DNA from: Terriglobia bacterium
Lineage (GTDB): Bacteria; Acidobacteriota; Terriglobia; JAIQFV01
NCBI GenBank assembly: GCA_020073085.1
Contig: JAIQFV010000008.1
Span: 242,320 to 306,319, forward strand
Direction of reading: 5' to 3'
Length of the DNA stretch: 64,000 bases
Position 1 is the first letter of the stretch. Each line of letters starts with the position of its first letter. The notes under the pieces are model-generated. The model made no database searches and was not told the DNA's origin. It was given only the letters and a program-made list of their open reading frames with translations. Below are positions 43,481 through 53,829 of the stretch, piece after piece. The translations under genes and the position numbers were made by a program.

Positions 43481-45370
43481 ATGAGAAATAGTAGTTTGAA
43501 ACTTAGCATTGGCTTGTCGCTGGCACTCGTCATGATGACATTGCAATGCCATCCGGTAATTGCAGCTTCCCCATGCAAGTTTACAGGCTCCTCCAGCACC
43601 TTCGGAGCGAAGGGAGATTCAGCGGCACTGATTGCGAACGGCTTTGTCGATGTCAGCACGCCTTCTGTCTATACGACGGCTTACACGGTTGACGTCGGCG
43701 TGTGGGTGGACGATGCTCTGGTGAATGTGGCCGCAGACATTCCGTCTTTAGTCCTTTCCTATTTTGAACATGCCAATTGCATTTATGCTGAAGGAGTCAA
43801 CAAGAATACCAATCTCGGCATTCACGAAATGTCGCTTCGAATCTTCGGGAACCGGATCCACTATTACAAACAAACCACGCCAAAGATACCCGGCACCAAT
43901 GGAATCTGGATTCAACAGGCCCATAACGATTGGGCCAAGGCAATCAACGCGCTGGGATCGGCGGTGCCTAAAGTAAACTTGCTTTTCTCGGCCAACGATT
44001 ATGTGGACATCGGTAACCCCCCGACCAAGAGCGACGGATCAATCAATTGGGTCGGTATTGGTGGTGCATCGAACGGGGTTGGGCAAGGACATGCCTTGGC
44101 TAGGGTTGATCCGTTGGCCTATAGGAACGGCGGCAAACCCTATAATGAAGACTGGTGGGGGGTGATTGCCGCCCACGAGCTCGGACATGCGCTCGGTTTT
44201 GGCGGGCATCTGGATCTTTATTTCGACAACATGTGTTGCATCACGCCGTATACCAGCGAACCTGGAAATACGGAATCGTATAAGTTTTCCTTGTCGCAGG
44301 GTCCCTGGAATTCGATTGTTGCGAACAGCGCGAGCAATACAGACACTTACGCAGACCCGTATTCGACGACCCCGAATCCGGTCACGCATGAGATATGGAA
44401 TGTTCCCCAGGTTCACGGGTTTCTCATAGCGAACAACTTCGCCTATGCCATCATTTGGCGTTATACCGGGACGCCTTGCGGCGCCGTCTACTGCGACGGC
44501 TGGCAACCGCTGGACTACAATCATAAGACCGTTGCCATCACTGCCGCAGAGGGCCAGTTGTACCAGCTTCATAATGACGGCATGATCTGGCGCTATACCG
44601 GCCAGCCCTGCAGCGGCATCTACTGCGACGGCTGGCAACTGCTTGACAAGAATGCGAAGACGATTGCGATTGTCGCCGCCGGGGGCCAGCTGTACCAGCT
44701 TCACAACGACGGCAAGATTTGGCGTTACACCGGGACGCCGTGCAGCGGCATCTATTGCGACGGCTGGCAGCAGCTCGACCACAATCCCAAGGCCAAAGCC
44801 ATCGTCGCCGCCGGAAACCAGCTTTACCAGCTTCATGGCGACGGCAAGATCTGGCGCTACACCGGAACGCCCTGCAGCGGCACTTCCTGCCCCGGTTGGC
44901 AGAAGCTCGACCACAATCCCAAGACCCAAGCCATCGTCGCCGCCGGAAGCCAGCTTTACCAGCTTCATAAGGATGGCAAGATCTGGCGCTTCACCGGTAC
45001 ACCCTGCAATGCCACCTCCTGCCCCGGCTGGCAGAAGCTCGACCAGAATGCCAATACCCAGTCTATCGACGCGGCCGGAAGCGAACTCTACCAACTCCAT
45101 AAGGATGGCAAGATCTGGCGTTATACCGGTACGCCTTGCAATGCCACCTCCTGCCCTGGTTGGCAGAAGCTCGACCAGAATGCCAATACGGTGGCGATTA
45201 GCGCTGGAGAAAGTAATTTATACCAACTCCACAACGATGGCACAATCTGGCGATATACCGGCACAGCATGCAGCGGCATTTCCTGTCCCGGCTGGCAGAA
45301 GCTCGACAATAATCCGAAAACCAAGGCAATCAAAGCGGCGAAAGACCTTTACCAACTCCATGCGCAGTAA
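43481..45370 (+). CDS. Exported metzincin-like protease with a seven-repeat propeller
   Basis: A 629-residue protein with a signal peptide (residues 1-29). The protease part (about 30-320) contains 'IAAHELGHALGFGGH' near residue 229, the HExxHxxGxxH zinc motif of metzincins. It is followed by 'FDNMCC', where Met-Cys may be the Met-turn. Residues about 325-629 are seven tandem 44-residue units, each with IWRYTG, a Cys pair, GWQ and LYQLH, which resemble tectonin-type beta-propeller blades that bind sugars. The protein probably cleaves an extracellular target held by the propeller. It sits right after the last attC remnant and could be an old cassette. Confidence 0.8.
   Translation: MRNSSLKLSIGLSLALVMMTLQCHPVIAASPCKFTGSSSTFGAKGDSAALIANGFVDVSTPSVYTTAYTVDVGVWVDDALVNVAADIPSLVLSYFEHANCIYAEGVNKNTNLGIHEMSLRIFGNRIHYYKQTTPKIPGTNGIWIQQAHNDWAKAINALGSAVPKVNLLFSANDYVDIGNPPTKSDGSINWVGIGGASNGVGQGHALARVDPLAYRNGGKPYNEDWWGVIAAHELGHALGFGGHLDLYFDNMCCITPYTSEPGNTESYKFSLSQGPWNSIVANSASNTDTYADPYSTTPNPVTHEIWNVPQVHGFLIANNFAYAIIWRYTGTPCGAVYCDGWQPLDYNHKTVAITAAEGQLYQLHNDGMIWRYTGQPCSGIYCDGWQLLDKNAKTIAIVAAGGQLYQLHNDGKIWRYTGTPCSGIYCDGWQQLDHNPKAKAIVAAGNQLYQLHGDGKIWRYTGTPCSGTSCPGWQKLDHNPKTQAIVAAGSQLYQLHKDGKIWRFTGTPCNATSCPGWQKLDQNANTQSIDAAGSELYQLHKDGKIWRYTGTPCNATSCPGWQKLDQNANTVAISAGESNLYQLHNDGTIWRYTGTACSGISCPGWQKLDNNPKTKAIKAAKDLYQLHAQ
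44454..45366 (+). repeat. Seven tandem 132-bp coding repeats
   Basis: In-frame repeats of the propeller part of the metzincin-like gene. Copies 3-6 are the most alike at the DNA level, suggesting recent amplification or gene conversion. Each copy encodes one predicted blade. Confidence 0.85.
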
Positions 45371-45647
45371 GGCATACCATGGACGGCGCCGGGCAGACCG
45401 GGTAACGGCTTCATTGTTGCCCGACATTTCCAAAGAACCTGACGGCCTGACACGATGCTCCACCCGGCCTGCGCCCGGGGGCTTCTTTATTCTTTCTTAT
45501 TAAAATGCTGATTGCAGGGAGGCAACTCTAAGATTATGCAACGATCGCATTATGCTCGGCCGCCGGTCAACCAGTGCGATCGGCAAGCTCTCAGGAAGAA
45601 TTCTCGACCGTCCCGAATTTGCAGGAACTCTCGCGTGAGACACGATC
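45371..45647. other. Intergenic region with a possible decayed attC
   Basis: No gene is seen. GCCTGAC at 45444-45450 followed by a GC-rich arm (CACCCGGCCTGCGCCCGGG) resembles a broken attC left half. Otherwise featureless. Confidence 0.3.
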
Positions 45648-46247
45648 ATGGATAAGAATGAGATCTCCAACATTGTAGAGCGGGAATTCCGGAACAAGAC
45701 CCCGGATGCGGCGATCGGGGCAATTTATCAGGAGATCGGTTCACGGGTGATCAGCGAATTGGTGCCCTCCGGAAAAACGGTCCAGCATGAAATCCTCTCC
45801 GAGATGATCGAGGGCGAGTATTGGGCCGACTTTTTCCTGAGTCGGGTGGGGGAAAGCCCGCAATTCATTCAGAGAGACGAGTTCAGTTATCTTTTGGGTC
45901 TGTACGAGCGCCTGAGAAAAGCGATCCGTTTTCTTGAGCAGACCCGCCGGCAAATGGAGGAGAGAGCCGGTGACGTGTCGATCTCGGAAGAGGAATTGGC
46001 CTCGCTCCGGACTTTCGTCTCTCAACAGGAGGAGAAGATTACCCGCGAGCTGTTTGAGTCCAACCGCGTTGCCGTCGATGCCAAGCAGTTTCAGGTCCTG
46101 CGGGAGGCCTTCCTGGGGGTGTGCAATCTGATCCTGGGCAACGAGCTTTTTTCCGAACTGGTCAATCAGGTGAACACTACCAAGGAAATCATCGCGGGAT
46201 ACAAAGGCCTCCTCGGTTCGAGTGGCGGGGTGAAACACATGGCCTAA
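45648..46247 (+). CDS. Conserved helical protein of unknown function
   Basis: A 199-residue, almost entirely helical, acidic protein without membrane segments or signal. The middle ('LLGLYERLRKAIRFLEQTRR' onward) can form coiled coil, and the C-terminus is Gly/Ser-rich. It is convergent with the ribosomal operon. No family recognised. Confidence 0.6.
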   Translation: MDKNEISNIVEREFRNKTPDAAIGAIYQEIGSRVISELVPSGKTVQHEILSEMIEGEYWADFFLSRVGESPQFIQRDEFSYLLGLYERLRKAIRFLEQTRRQMEERAGDVSISEEELASLRTFVSQQEEKITRELFESNRVAVDAKQFQVLREAFLGVCNLILGNELFSELVNQVNTTKEIIAGYKGLLGSSGGVKHMA

Positions 46248-46290
46248 CGACGATTCGACTCACGAAGCCCTGCCCACTTCAGAAGTTGAC

Positions 46291-46332
46291 CCCAAAAAAT
46301 AAAAACCCCGAACCGTTGAAATGGATCGGGGT
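46291..46332 (-). terminator. Rho-independent terminator of the ribosomal superoperon
   Basis: On the minus strand ACCCCGA (46332-46326) pairs with TCGGGGT (46311-46305) and is followed by TTTTATTTTTT. It lies about 30 bases after the rplQ stop. Confidence 0.85.
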
Positions 46333-46360
46333 CAAATCAAGAACAGGTCAAAGGAGTGAT

Positions 46361-46822
46361 TTATTTCTTTTCATCGGGGGAGGCTGCTTCGGGCTCCTCG
46401 GTCTTCTTCTTTTTCTTGGACTTCTCCGAATCGGCCTTGGCGCGTTCGGCCTTCTTTACGGAGAGTTCGCTGCCGAGCAACTCCAGGATGGCCGTATCCG
46501 CGCCATCGCCCTGACGCCACCCGGTCCGGATAATGCGGGTATAGCCGCCATTGCGGTCGCCGTAACGCGGGGCGATTGTCGCAAACAATTTACTGACAGC
46601 AGACGGCTGTAACAAGTAGGCCGCCGCCTGACGGCGCGCATGAAGGGTATCTCGCTTCCCCAGCGTAATCATCCGTTCCACCCACGGGCGAACCGCCTTG
46701 GCCTTCTGAATGGTGGTTTCGACCCGTTCATTCAAGAGCACTGAGGTGGTCAGATTGCGCATCAGCGCGCGGCGATGCGAAGTGTTCCGTCCAAGTTTCC
46801 ATCCTGCATTTCGATGTCGCAT
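46361..46822 (-). CDS. rplQ: 50S ribosomal protein L17
   Basis: 153 residues. 'MRHRNAGWKLGRNTSHRRAL' is diagnostic. The body ends near residue 120, and a Lys/Glu-rich tail of about 33 residues ('KKKKKTEEPEAASPDEKK') follows. Last gene of the operon, 92 bases after rpoA. Confidence 0.97.
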   Translation of the reverse strand: MRHRNAGWKLGRNTSHRRALMRNLTTSVLLNERVETTIQKAKAVRPWVERMITLGKRDTLHARRQAAAYLLQPSAVSKLFATIAPRYGDRNGGYTRIIRTGWRQGDGADTAILELLGSELSVKKAERAKADSEKSKKKKKTEEPEAASPDEKK

Positions 46823-46914
46823 GAGTCCTCTTTGCGATGCGAACCCAACCCGCTCCGTCTCCGTAGGTCGAGGTCCGTGTTGACGGTCCCGGCGAAAAAC
46901 TGCCGGCCCTGATT

Positions 46915-47901
46915 CTACGTGTCCGCCTGTATGGGGTTGCCGCCTTCGTCAAATTTCATGCCCAGGCTCAACCCCATGGTCGCCAGAATTTCCTTGATCT
47001 CGTTCAGCGACTTGCGGCCAAAATTCTTGGTCTTCAGCATTTCGGATTCGGTCTTTTGAACCAGGTCGCGAATGGTCTTGATATTGGCATTCTTCAGACA
47101 ATTATTCGACCGAACCGACAATTCCAGTTCCTCGACCGACCGGTCCAGATACTCATTGCCCTTGGTTTCCTTCTTGGGCTGCTCTTCCTCAAACGCCTCT
47201 TCGACCTCCTCAAAGTTGATGAAGATGGCCATATGGTCTTTTAACAACTTGGCAGCCAGCCCGATGGCGTCCTGAGGCTTCACACAACCGTTGGTCCAGA
47301 TTTCCAGCGTCAATTTGTCATAGTCCGTCATTTGGCCGAGTCGAGCCGGATCGACCGTGTAATTCACTTTCTTCACGGGGGAATGGACTGAATCGATCGG
47401 GATGTAACCCACCGGGAGATCTTCGTCGAAGTTCTTTTCCGCCGACACATACCCGCGGCCCACCTTCAGGCGCATCTCCATGTTGAGTTTGCCGCCCTCG
47501 CTGATGGTCGCAATGTACACATCTTTGTCGAGGATCTCCACATCGCCATCGGCCTGAATATCGGCCGCCGTCACAATGCCCGGGCGGTTCACATCGATAT
47601 AGATGGTCTTCGACTGATCGGCGTGGAGTTTGAAGGGGATCTGTTTCAAATTCAGAATAATATCCGTGGCGTCCTCCACCACTCCGGGAATGGAGGAAAA
47701 CTCGTGAAGCACTCCTTCAATCTTGACGGCCGTGACCGCTGCCCCTTCGATCGATGAAAGCAGAACGCGCCGCAGCGCGTTTCCCACCGTTGTCCCAAAG
47801 CCGCGCTCAAAGGGTTGGGCGTAAAACTGTCCGTAGAGGTCGCTCAGGGTGTCGATGTTGGTTGCCAGCCGTTTGGGTTTCTGAAAGCCTTTCCAAAGCA
47901 T
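46915..47901 (-). CDS. rpoA: RNA polymerase alpha subunit
   Basis: 328 residues from ATG 47901 (AGGAG upstream; the frame to 47934 is a longer artefact). The N-terminal dimerisation domain has '[20 protein letters not shown]' and '[15 protein letters not shown]'. The C-terminal domain has '[20 protein letters not shown]' and '[14 protein letters not shown]', which contact UP elements and activators. Normal length. Confidence 0.97.
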   Translation of the reverse strand: MLWKGFQKPKRLATNIDTLSDLYGQFYAQPFERGFGTTVGNALRRVLLSSIEGAAVTAVKIEGVLHEFSSIPGVVEDATDIILNLKQIPFKLHADQSKTIYIDVNRPGIVTAADIQADGDVEILDKDVYIATISEGGKLNMEMRLKVGRGYVSAEKNFDEDLPVGYIPIDSVHSPVKKVNYTVDPARLGQMTDYDKLTLEIWTNGCVKPQDAIGLAAKLLKDHMAIFINFEEVEEAFEEEQPKKETKGNEYLDRSVEELELSVRSNNCLKNANIKTIRDLVQKTESEMLKTKNFGRKSLNEIKEILATMGLSLGMKFDEGGNPIQADT

Positions 47902-48022
47902 TGCGTTTATTCTCCTGGATGGCGGTCCCGCCACGGCGGGACCGTCTTGAGTATCCTTCTCCCATCAGCCACGAGTGGTTGCGCTGCTCCGCCGGATGCG
48001 TGCAACGGCCGCTCTTGCCGGG

Positions 48023-48661
48023 TTACTTGGAGTACAACTCGACGATCAGCTTTTCCTGGATGTTGGGGTCAAGCTCGTCGCGTCGGGGGAGTGCCAGTAC
48101 CTTTCCCGTGAGTCCTTCCCGGTTGAGTTCCAGCCACTGCGGGACTCCACCCCGCCCGCTCACACTCTCGACCGAGTATTGGATCAGCGGATTCTTTCGG
48201 GATTTTTCATGGATCGAAATCTCATCCCCCGGACGGGTCGCGTATGATGGGATATTCACTTTCTTCTTGTTCACCATCACATGACCGTGCCGCACGATCT
48301 GGCGGGCCTGGTTGCGGGAAGTGGCAAACCCCAGGCGATAAACGATGTTATCGAGCCTTCGCTCCAACCCAATCAACAGATTGTCGCCGGTAATCCCTTT
48401 GTTGCGCTCAGCGCGCACAAAGTAGTTGTGAAACTGATTTTCCAGCAAGCCGTAGATGCGCTTTACCTTCTGCTTCTCGCGCAACTGCAGCCCGTACCCC
48501 AGGGTCTTGCTGCCGCGTCGTTGACCGTGTTGACCTGGCGCAAACTTGCGTCGCTCGACGGCACACTTGTCGGTAAAGCAGCGTTCTCCCTTGAGAAAAA
48601 GCTTCACGCCTTCGCGGCGGCATAATCGGCAAACAGAACCTCGATATCGAGCCAATTTCAT
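48023..48661 (-). CDS. rpsD: 30S ribosomal protein S4
   Basis: 212 residues. The N-terminus keeps four cysteines ('CRLCRREG', 'CFTDKC'), the zinc-binding C+ form of S4. The S4 RNA-binding domain ('[20 protein letters not shown]') is intact. S4 also tends to repress the alpha operon. Confidence 0.97.
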   Translation of the reverse strand: MKLARYRGSVCRLCRREGVKLFLKGERCFTDKCAVERRKFAPGQHGQRRGSKTLGYGLQLREKQKVKRIYGLLENQFHNYFVRAERNKGITGDNLLIGLERRLDNIVYRLGFATSRNQARQIVRHGHVMVNKKKVNIPSYATRPGDEISIHEKSRKNPLIQYSVESVSGRGGVPQWLELNREGLTGKVLALPRRDELDPNIQEKLIVELYSK

Positions 48662-48766
48662 TCTCCTTCGATTAGGGCAAACAGCCTCTCGCCGAAACCT
48701 GCGAGCACGGGACCTGAACCGCGGATCTCGCGCACGCCCGGTTGGGCGAGCTGCCCTCTGCCGGTG

Positions 48767-49192
48767 TTAGACCCTTCGCCGCTTCGGGGGGCGGCATCCG
48801 TTGTGCGGAATAGGCGTGACATCCCGAATATTTCTAATTTCGAGACCTGCTGTCTGAAGGGCGCGGATGGCCGATTCGCGCCCGGCACCCGGTCCCTTGA
48901 TCCGGACTTCCACTTGTTTCATGCCCTGTTCGCGGGCGGCATTGGCGGCCTTCAGGGACGCCTGTTGGGCTGCAAACGGTGTCCCCTTCCGCGAGCCCTT
49001 GAATCCCATCGAGCCCGAACTGGACCAGCTCACCAGATTTCCCTGCACGTCAGTGATTCCAATCAGGGTGTTGTTGAACGTGGCCTGGATGTGAGCGACC
49101 CCCATCGGAACGTTTTTCTTCTCTTTCTTGCGAAAGCTTTTCCGTTTTCCTGCCGGTTTTTTTTCTTTTTCTTTTTCTTTTTCTTCAGCCAT
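48767..49192 (-). CDS. rpsK: 30S ribosomal protein S11
   Basis: 141 residues. The core '[20 protein letters not shown]' and the end '[18 protein letters not shown]' are typical. A Lys/Glu-rich N-terminal extension of about 27 residues precedes the core. The gap to rpsD is 105 bases without a gene. Confidence 0.97.
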   Translation of the reverse strand: MAEEKEKEKEKKPAGKRKSFRKKEKKNVPMGVAHIQATFNNTLIGITDVQGNLVSWSSSGSMGFKGSRKGTPFAAQQASLKAANAAREQGMKQVEVRIKGPGAGRESAIRALQTAGLEIRNIRDVTPIPHNGCRPPKRRRV

Positions 49193-49306
49193 GAGATTCC
49201 TTTGTTCTGTGTTGTGGCTCAGGTTCTACCTGATTCTTGAGCGCGAAACTTTCTCCCAGACCACGACGCTTGTCCCGGGCATCCGTGGCCACACTAGCGG
49301 ACGCCT

Positions 49307-49693
49307 TTAGGTCTTGGCCGTCGCCTTCCTCTTGATCGCCACGGTCATCCGTCGTGGACCCTTGCGAGTGCGCGCGTTGGTGTGGGTCCGCTGGCCGCGC
49401 ACGGGAAGGTTGCGCCGGTGACGCGCGCCCCGGTAAGCGCCGATTTCGATGAGGCGCTTGATGTTCATCTGGATATCCTTGCGCAGGTCGCCTTCGACCA
49501 TCCCTTCCTCATCGATGACGGTCCGGATCTTTGCCGCCTGATCTTCAGTTAACTGATCGACCTTCGTGGCCGGATCCACGTTCGCCTTGCCCAAAATCCT
49601 GAGCGAGCGGGCCCGTCCAATCCCGTAAATGTAAGTCAAACCAATTTCAATTCTCTTCTGGCGCGGTAAATCAACGCCTGCTATACGTGCCAT
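49307..49693 (-). CDS. rpsM: 30S ribosomal protein S13
   Basis: 128 residues. '[20 protein letters not shown]' and '[20 protein letters not shown]' are diagnostic. Contacts the tRNA and 50S subunit at the head of the 30S. Confidence 0.97.
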   Translation of the reverse strand: MARIAGVDLPRQKRIEIGLTYIYGIGRARSLRILGKANVDPATKVDQLTEDQAAKIRTVIDEEGMVEGDLRKDIQMNIKRLIEIGAYRGARHRRNLPVRGQRTHTNARTRKGPRRMTVAIKRKATAKT

Positions 49694-49871
49694 AATTCAA
49701 TTCTCCTTGCCGGGTTGAAACTCAAATCCGAGGCTGACCACGAGATCGGAAATTGATCTCCCCGGTTCCATTTCATAAGGGCTTGTTCACCAGGGACCCG
49801 CCTTCCGAGCATCCCTGCATTGAGCGGCGGAATCACTCGAGGAATTCCCTTTCATGGTCTGCGGGGTGGAG

Positions 49872-49985
49872 TCATCCCTGCCGCTGTTTGTGTTTCGAGT
49901 TCGGACAAATCACTCGCACGACCCCGCGACGGCGAATGACCTTGCACTTATCACAGATCTTCTTTACCGATGCCCGTACTTTCAT
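49872..49985 (-). CDS. rpmJ: 50S ribosomal protein L36
   Basis: A 37-residue protein starting at ATG 49985 with '[20 protein letters not shown]' and ending in KHKQRQG. The cysteines (ICDKC, ICPN) and a His form the zinc site, so this is the zinc-binding form. Located between infA and rpsM as usual. Confidence 0.95.
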   Translation of the reverse strand: MKVRASVKKICDKCKVIRRRGVVRVICPNSKHKQRQG

Positions 49986-50069
49986 GAAAATCCCGCTTCC
50001 CGGCTCCGGTCGTCGCCGAACGACCCTTGCCGCGGTCCTGTGCGGCCTTCCAACAACCCGCCCCGGCCG

Positions 50070-50288
50070 CTATTTGTATCGATAAACGATTCGACCTCGC
50101 GTCAAATCGTACGGCGATAGTTCCACTGACACCTTATCGCCGGGCAGGATGCGTATAAAATTTTTCCTCATCCGACCCGAAATGTGTGCCAGCACCTGGT
50201 GCTTGTTTTCAAGTTCGACCCTGAACATGGCGTTCGGAAGCGTTTCCAGCACCGTCGCCATGACCTCGATCGCATCTTCCTTTGGCAT
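50070..50288 (-). CDS. infA: Translation initiation factor IF-1
   Basis: 72 residues from ATG 50288, preceded by GAGGAGCT; the longer frame is not used. '[20 protein letters not shown]' and '[20 protein letters not shown]' make up the OB fold. Binds the ribosomal A site during initiation. Confidence 0.96.
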   Translation of the reverse strand: MPKEDAIEVMATVLETLPNAMFRVELENKHQVLAHISGRMRKNFIRILPGDKVSVELSPYDLTRGRIVYRYK

Positions 50289-50377
50289 AGCTCCTCGAAC
50301 CTGGATTTTGCGTATTGCGGAGACACTCACCAACCTCACCTGGAGTCAGTCCCCGTCTTCCTCCCGGGAATTGCAAT

Positions 50378-51124
50378 TTAAGGTCTCGATAAGACCCACG
50401 GCCCGTTATTAGTCACCGCCACGGTATGTTCGAAATGGGCCGAATTCTTCCCATCGGCTGTTACGGCAGTCCACTGATCATCCAAAATCTTCACCTGGTA
50501 CGTGCCCTCATTCACCATGGGCTCTATCGCAAGAACCATGCCCTCTTTCAACAGCGGGCCTCGTCCGGGAATCCCGTAATTTGGAACGGGCGGATCCTCG
50601 TGCATGGCGGTCCCAATCCCGTGGCCGACAAAATCCCGGACCACCGAAAACCCGTGCGACTCCGCATGCTTCTGGACCACGGCTCCGATATCCGAGATCC
50701 GGTTTCCCACATGGACCTGCTCTATGGCCAATTCCAGGGACTCCCGAGTAATTTGGAGCAGCTTGCTCACAGGCTCGCTGATTTCGCCCACAGGAACCGT
50801 TAAAGCTGAATCGCCATAGTAGCCGTCAATAATCACTCCAAAATCCAAGCCGACGATATCGCCTACTTTCAGCTCTCGCGACGACGGAATGCCGTGTACA
50901 ATTTCTTCGTTGACCGACGTACACAGAACCTTGGGATAACCCCGATAACCCTTGAACGCAGGTTTGGCGCTTCCCTCGCGAGTTCGTCTCTCCGCCAACA
51001 CATCCAACTCGGCCGTCGTGATTCCCGGTTTTACCGCTTCCCGCAGTTCCTGAAGGATGTCGTGGACCAGCAGGCACGCCCGCCGCATCTTTTCAATTTC
51101 GGATTTCGACTTGCAAACAATCAT
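50378..51124 (-). CDS. map: Type I methionine aminopeptidase
   Basis: 248 residues. The metal ligands are visible in 'VGLDFGVIIDGYYGDSALT' (D..D), 'VGHGIGTAMHEDP' (H), 'AIEPMVNEG' (E) and 'FEHTVAVT' (E). Removes the initiator Met from new proteins. Overlaps adk by four bases. Confidence 0.96.
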   Translation of the reverse strand: MIVCKSKSEIEKMRRACLLVHDILQELREAVKPGITTAELDVLAERRTREGSAKPAFKGYRGYPKVLCTSVNEEIVHGIPSSRELKVGDIVGLDFGVIIDGYYGDSALTVPVGEISEPVSKLLQITRESLELAIEQVHVGNRISDIGAVVQKHAESHGFSVVRDFVGHGIGTAMHEDPPVPNYGIPGRGPLLKEGMVLAIEPMVNEGTYQVKILDDQWTAVTADGKNSAHFEHTVAVTNNGPWVLSRP

Positions 51125-51855
51125 GACCCGGCGTGTTGTTCCTTTCGGCCCTCGAAAATCTCCAATACCCGTTGCGTAACCGCTTCAGGCGGGGCATCGC
51201 CGTCAAGCCCTTCCAGCTGCCCCAGCTCCCTGTAAAAATGAATCAGAGGTTGCGTCTGCGTCACGTACTGTTTGAGGCGCTCGCGCACAACCGACTCATC
51301 ATCATCGGGGCGGGAGAACAACTCTCCCCCACAGGTGTCGCACAGCGGATCTCGTTTGGAGGGCGAACAATAGATATTATAAATCCGGCCACATTGTCTG
51401 CACGTCCGCCGCCCCGAGATTCGCCGGATGACCCCTTCCGGCAAAACCTCCAGATTCACCACGATGGGCATCGGCCGCCGCTGCCTCTCCAGGAGACGGT
51501 TCAGAGACTTTGCCTGCTCCACGGTCCTGGGATAACCGTCCAATATAAAACCATGGGCGCAGTCGGCTTGCAATGTCCGCTCCTCCACCAGACCATTTAT
51601 GATGTCATCGCTCACATAGGCGCCCGACTTCATGATGGGCTCCGCCGCCAGTCCGAGGGGCGTCCGGCGTTTGACGGCCTCCCGGAGCATGTCCCCTGTT
51701 GAAATCTGAGGGATTCCGTAACGCTGCATGATGGCCTTCGCTTGGGTCCCCTTGCCCGCTCCCGGGGGCCCCAACAGGATGATAATTTTGGCCTGCTTCC
51801 CATTTGTATCCAAAGCCCTCGACTCCTGCCCCGCGGCGATGTAACCTTCGATCAA
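51121..51855 (-). CDS. adk: Adenylate kinase, zinc-LID form
   Basis: 244 residues if started at TTG 51855, two bases after the secY stop. An in-frame TTG at 51813, with AGGAG upstream, would give the usual family start. The P-loop 'LLGPPGAGKGTQAKAI' and the LID with 'CRQCGRIYN' and 'CDTCGGEL' (four Cys, zinc) are clear. Balances AMP, ADP and ATP. Confidence 0.95.
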   Translation of the reverse strand: MIEGYIAAGQESRALDTNGKQAKIIILLGPPGAGKGTQAKAIMQRYGIPQISTGDMLREAVKRRTPLGLAAEPIMKSGAYVSDDIINGLVEERTLQADCAHGFILDGYPRTVEQAKSLNRLLERQRRPMPIVVNLEVLPEGVIRRISGRRTCRQCGRIYNIYCSPSKRDPLCDTCGGELFSRPDDDESVVRERLKQYVTQTQPLIHFYRELGQLEGLDGDAPPEAVTQRVLEIFEGRKEQHAGS

Positions 51856-51856
51856 C

Positions 51857-53242
51857 CTAACGCCTTCCCCGCATTCGGACCCCTGTCCCCTTCAAGAAGC
51901 CGTCATAGTGCCGCATAATCAACTGGGACTCGATCTGCTGCACCGTGTCCATCGCCACCCCGACCACAATGAGCAACGAAGTGCCCCCGAAATAGAAATT
52001 GACATTCAGTCCTCTTAAGATCAATTCCGGAGTGTGCGCGTCAAACCAGGCTCCTACCAAGGGGAGGTGATTAAGCCGAATCCCTGCGATCATGAATTCC
52101 GGAATCACCGCCACCAGGGCCAGGTAAATGGCGCCCACGAAGGTGATCCGGGTCAGGATGGTATCAATGTAGTCCGCGGTGTTTTTCCCCGGGCGTATTC
52201 CGGGAACAAACCCGCCATACTTTCTCATGTTGTCGGCCACTTCCGTCGGATTGAAGATGATCGACACATAGAAGTAAGTAAAGAAGATGATGGCTACCAC
52301 GTAGAGCAAGGTGTAGAGCGGCTCGCCCCACTTGAGCGCATCCGTCATTCCCCGCAAGAATTTGTTATCCCGGGAGAACAATCCAAACGTCGTCGGAAAG
52401 CTCAAAATCGAGGACGCAAAGATGACCGGGATCACGCCACCGGAATTAACGCGCAGTGGAAGGTGAGTGGATTGGCCTCCCATCATCCGGCGTCCAATGA
52501 CCCGCTTGGCATACTGGACGGGAATGCGACGCTGTCCCCGTTCCACAAACACGATCGCGGCCACCACCGCCAACATGACTGCCAGCAAGACGATCACAAA
52601 CGGTACCGGCCAGCCCTGCTGCATCTTCGTCCAGATCTCCTGGACCGCGCGGGGGAGCCCGGCGACGATCCCTGCAAAAATAATCAGCGACATCCCGTTC
52701 CCGATCCCGCGATCGGAGATCTGTTCGCCCAGCCACATGATGAAGATCGAACCGGCGGTCAGCGTCAGTGCCGTCATGAGGATGAAGCTTGGACCCGGGC
52801 TCAAGACAAACCCCACGCCGGCACCCGTCGTTTGTTTCTGCAGGGTCAGGGCGATTCCGATCGACTGGAACAAGGACAGGAACACCGTCAGGTAACGCGT
52901 ATACTGAGTGATTTTCCGGCGGCCCAGTTCGCCTTCCTTGGAGAGCTTCTCCAGATAGGGCCAGACCACCGTCAAGAGCTGCAAAATGATCGATGCCGTA
53001 ATGTAAGGCTGCACGCCGAGCGCAAAGACCGTCAAACGACGGAAGCTGCCTCCAGAGAACAGGTCCAGAAACCCGAAAATGGTGCCCTGATTGGACTGGA
53101 AGAACTGTTCGAGCAGATCCCCATTAATGCCCGGTGTCGGGATGTGTGCTCCCAAACGATAGATCGCCAGCAACCCCAGGGTAAACAGTACCCGGTTGCG
53201 CAAATCAGGAATCTTGAAAATATTCCTCAGCGACTCAATCAC
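51857..53242 (-). CDS. secY: Protein translocase subunit SecY
   Basis: 461 residues with ten hydrophobic helices. 'YRLGAHIPTPGINGDLLEQF', 'LGVQPYITASIILQLL' and 'ISDRGIGNGMSLIIFAGIV' are signature stretches. Forms the channel for protein export with SecE and SecG. Confidence 0.97.
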   Translation of the reverse strand: MIESLRNIFKIPDLRNRVLFTLGLLAIYRLGAHIPTPGINGDLLEQFFQSNQGTIFGFLDLFSGGSFRRLTVFALGVQPYITASIILQLLTVVWPYLEKLSKEGELGRRKITQYTRYLTVFLSLFQSIGIALTLQKQTTGAGVGFVLSPGPSFILMTALTLTAGSIFIMWLGEQISDRGIGNGMSLIIFAGIVAGLPRAVQEIWTKMQQGWPVPFVIVLLAVMLAVVAAIVFVERGQRRIPVQYAKRVIGRRMMGGQSTHLPLRVNSGGVIPVIFASSILSFPTTFGLFSRDNKFLRGMTDALKWGEPLYTLLYVVAIIFFTYFYVSIIFNPTEVADNMRKYGGFVPGIRPGKNTADYIDTILTRITFVGAIYLALVAVIPEFMIAGIRLNHLPLVGAWFDAHTPELILRGLNVNFYFGGTSLLIVVGVAMDTVQQIESQLIMRHYDGFLKGTGVRMRGRR

Positions 53243-53281
53243 GCTTTCCTCTCCTTGCTCAAGCCAACACTTCGATTCTTG

Positions 53282-53758
53282 CTATGCGTTTCGTTGGGGC
53301 CGCTTTACCGGGGGGGCAGCCAGCACTTCCGCCGCTCCACCTGCCCCCACGATCTTGGCCCTGGCGGTCTCGCTGAACATGTGTGCCACCACGGTCAATT
53401 TGCGTTTCAACTCCCCGTCTCCCAGAATTTTCACGCCGTCCTTGAGCGCCTTCAGGACCCCGGATTCCACCAATCGCTCCGGCGTGATGCGTTCCCCATC
53501 GTTGAATCGGTTCAAGGATTCAACGTTCACGACGGCAATCTCTTTGCGGAAGATGTTGGTGAATCCGCGCTTCGGCAAGCGGCGGTGCAGTGGCATCTGG
53601 CCGCCCTCAAATCCGCGCTTGGAGCGATAACCGGATCGCGACTTCTGCCCTTTTTCGCCCCGTCCGGCAGTTCTTCCCAACCCGCTCCCCATGCCCCGGC
53701 CGCGCCGCTTATCGTGATGGGTCGCACCCTTTGGAGGTCTCAGCGAACTAAGATCCAT
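53282..53758 (-). CDS. rplO: 50S ribosomal protein L15
   Basis: 158 residues. '[20 protein letters not shown]' and the Gly-rich '[20 protein letters not shown]' are typical. Binds 23S rRNA late in assembly. Confidence 0.96.
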   Translation of the reverse strand: MDLSSLRPPKGATHHDKRRGRGMGSGLGRTAGRGEKGQKSRSGYRSKRGFEGGQMPLHRRLPKRGFTNIFRKEIAVVNVESLNRFNDGERITPERLVESGVLKALKDGVKILGDGELKRKLTVVAHMFSETARAKIVGAGGAAEVLAAPPVKRPQRNA

Positions 53759-53829
53759 GATTATTCTCCTTTGGAGCTGAAATGCACGGTCAGTACAAAT
53801 ATTTCCGGGCTGGAACCCGGCCTTCTCCC

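Noticed and set aside
44039..45100. Long minus-strand open frame opposite the propeller repeats
   Set aside because: Its length reflects the periodic, GC-biased repeats. The plus-strand protein has a signal peptide and a zinc motif.
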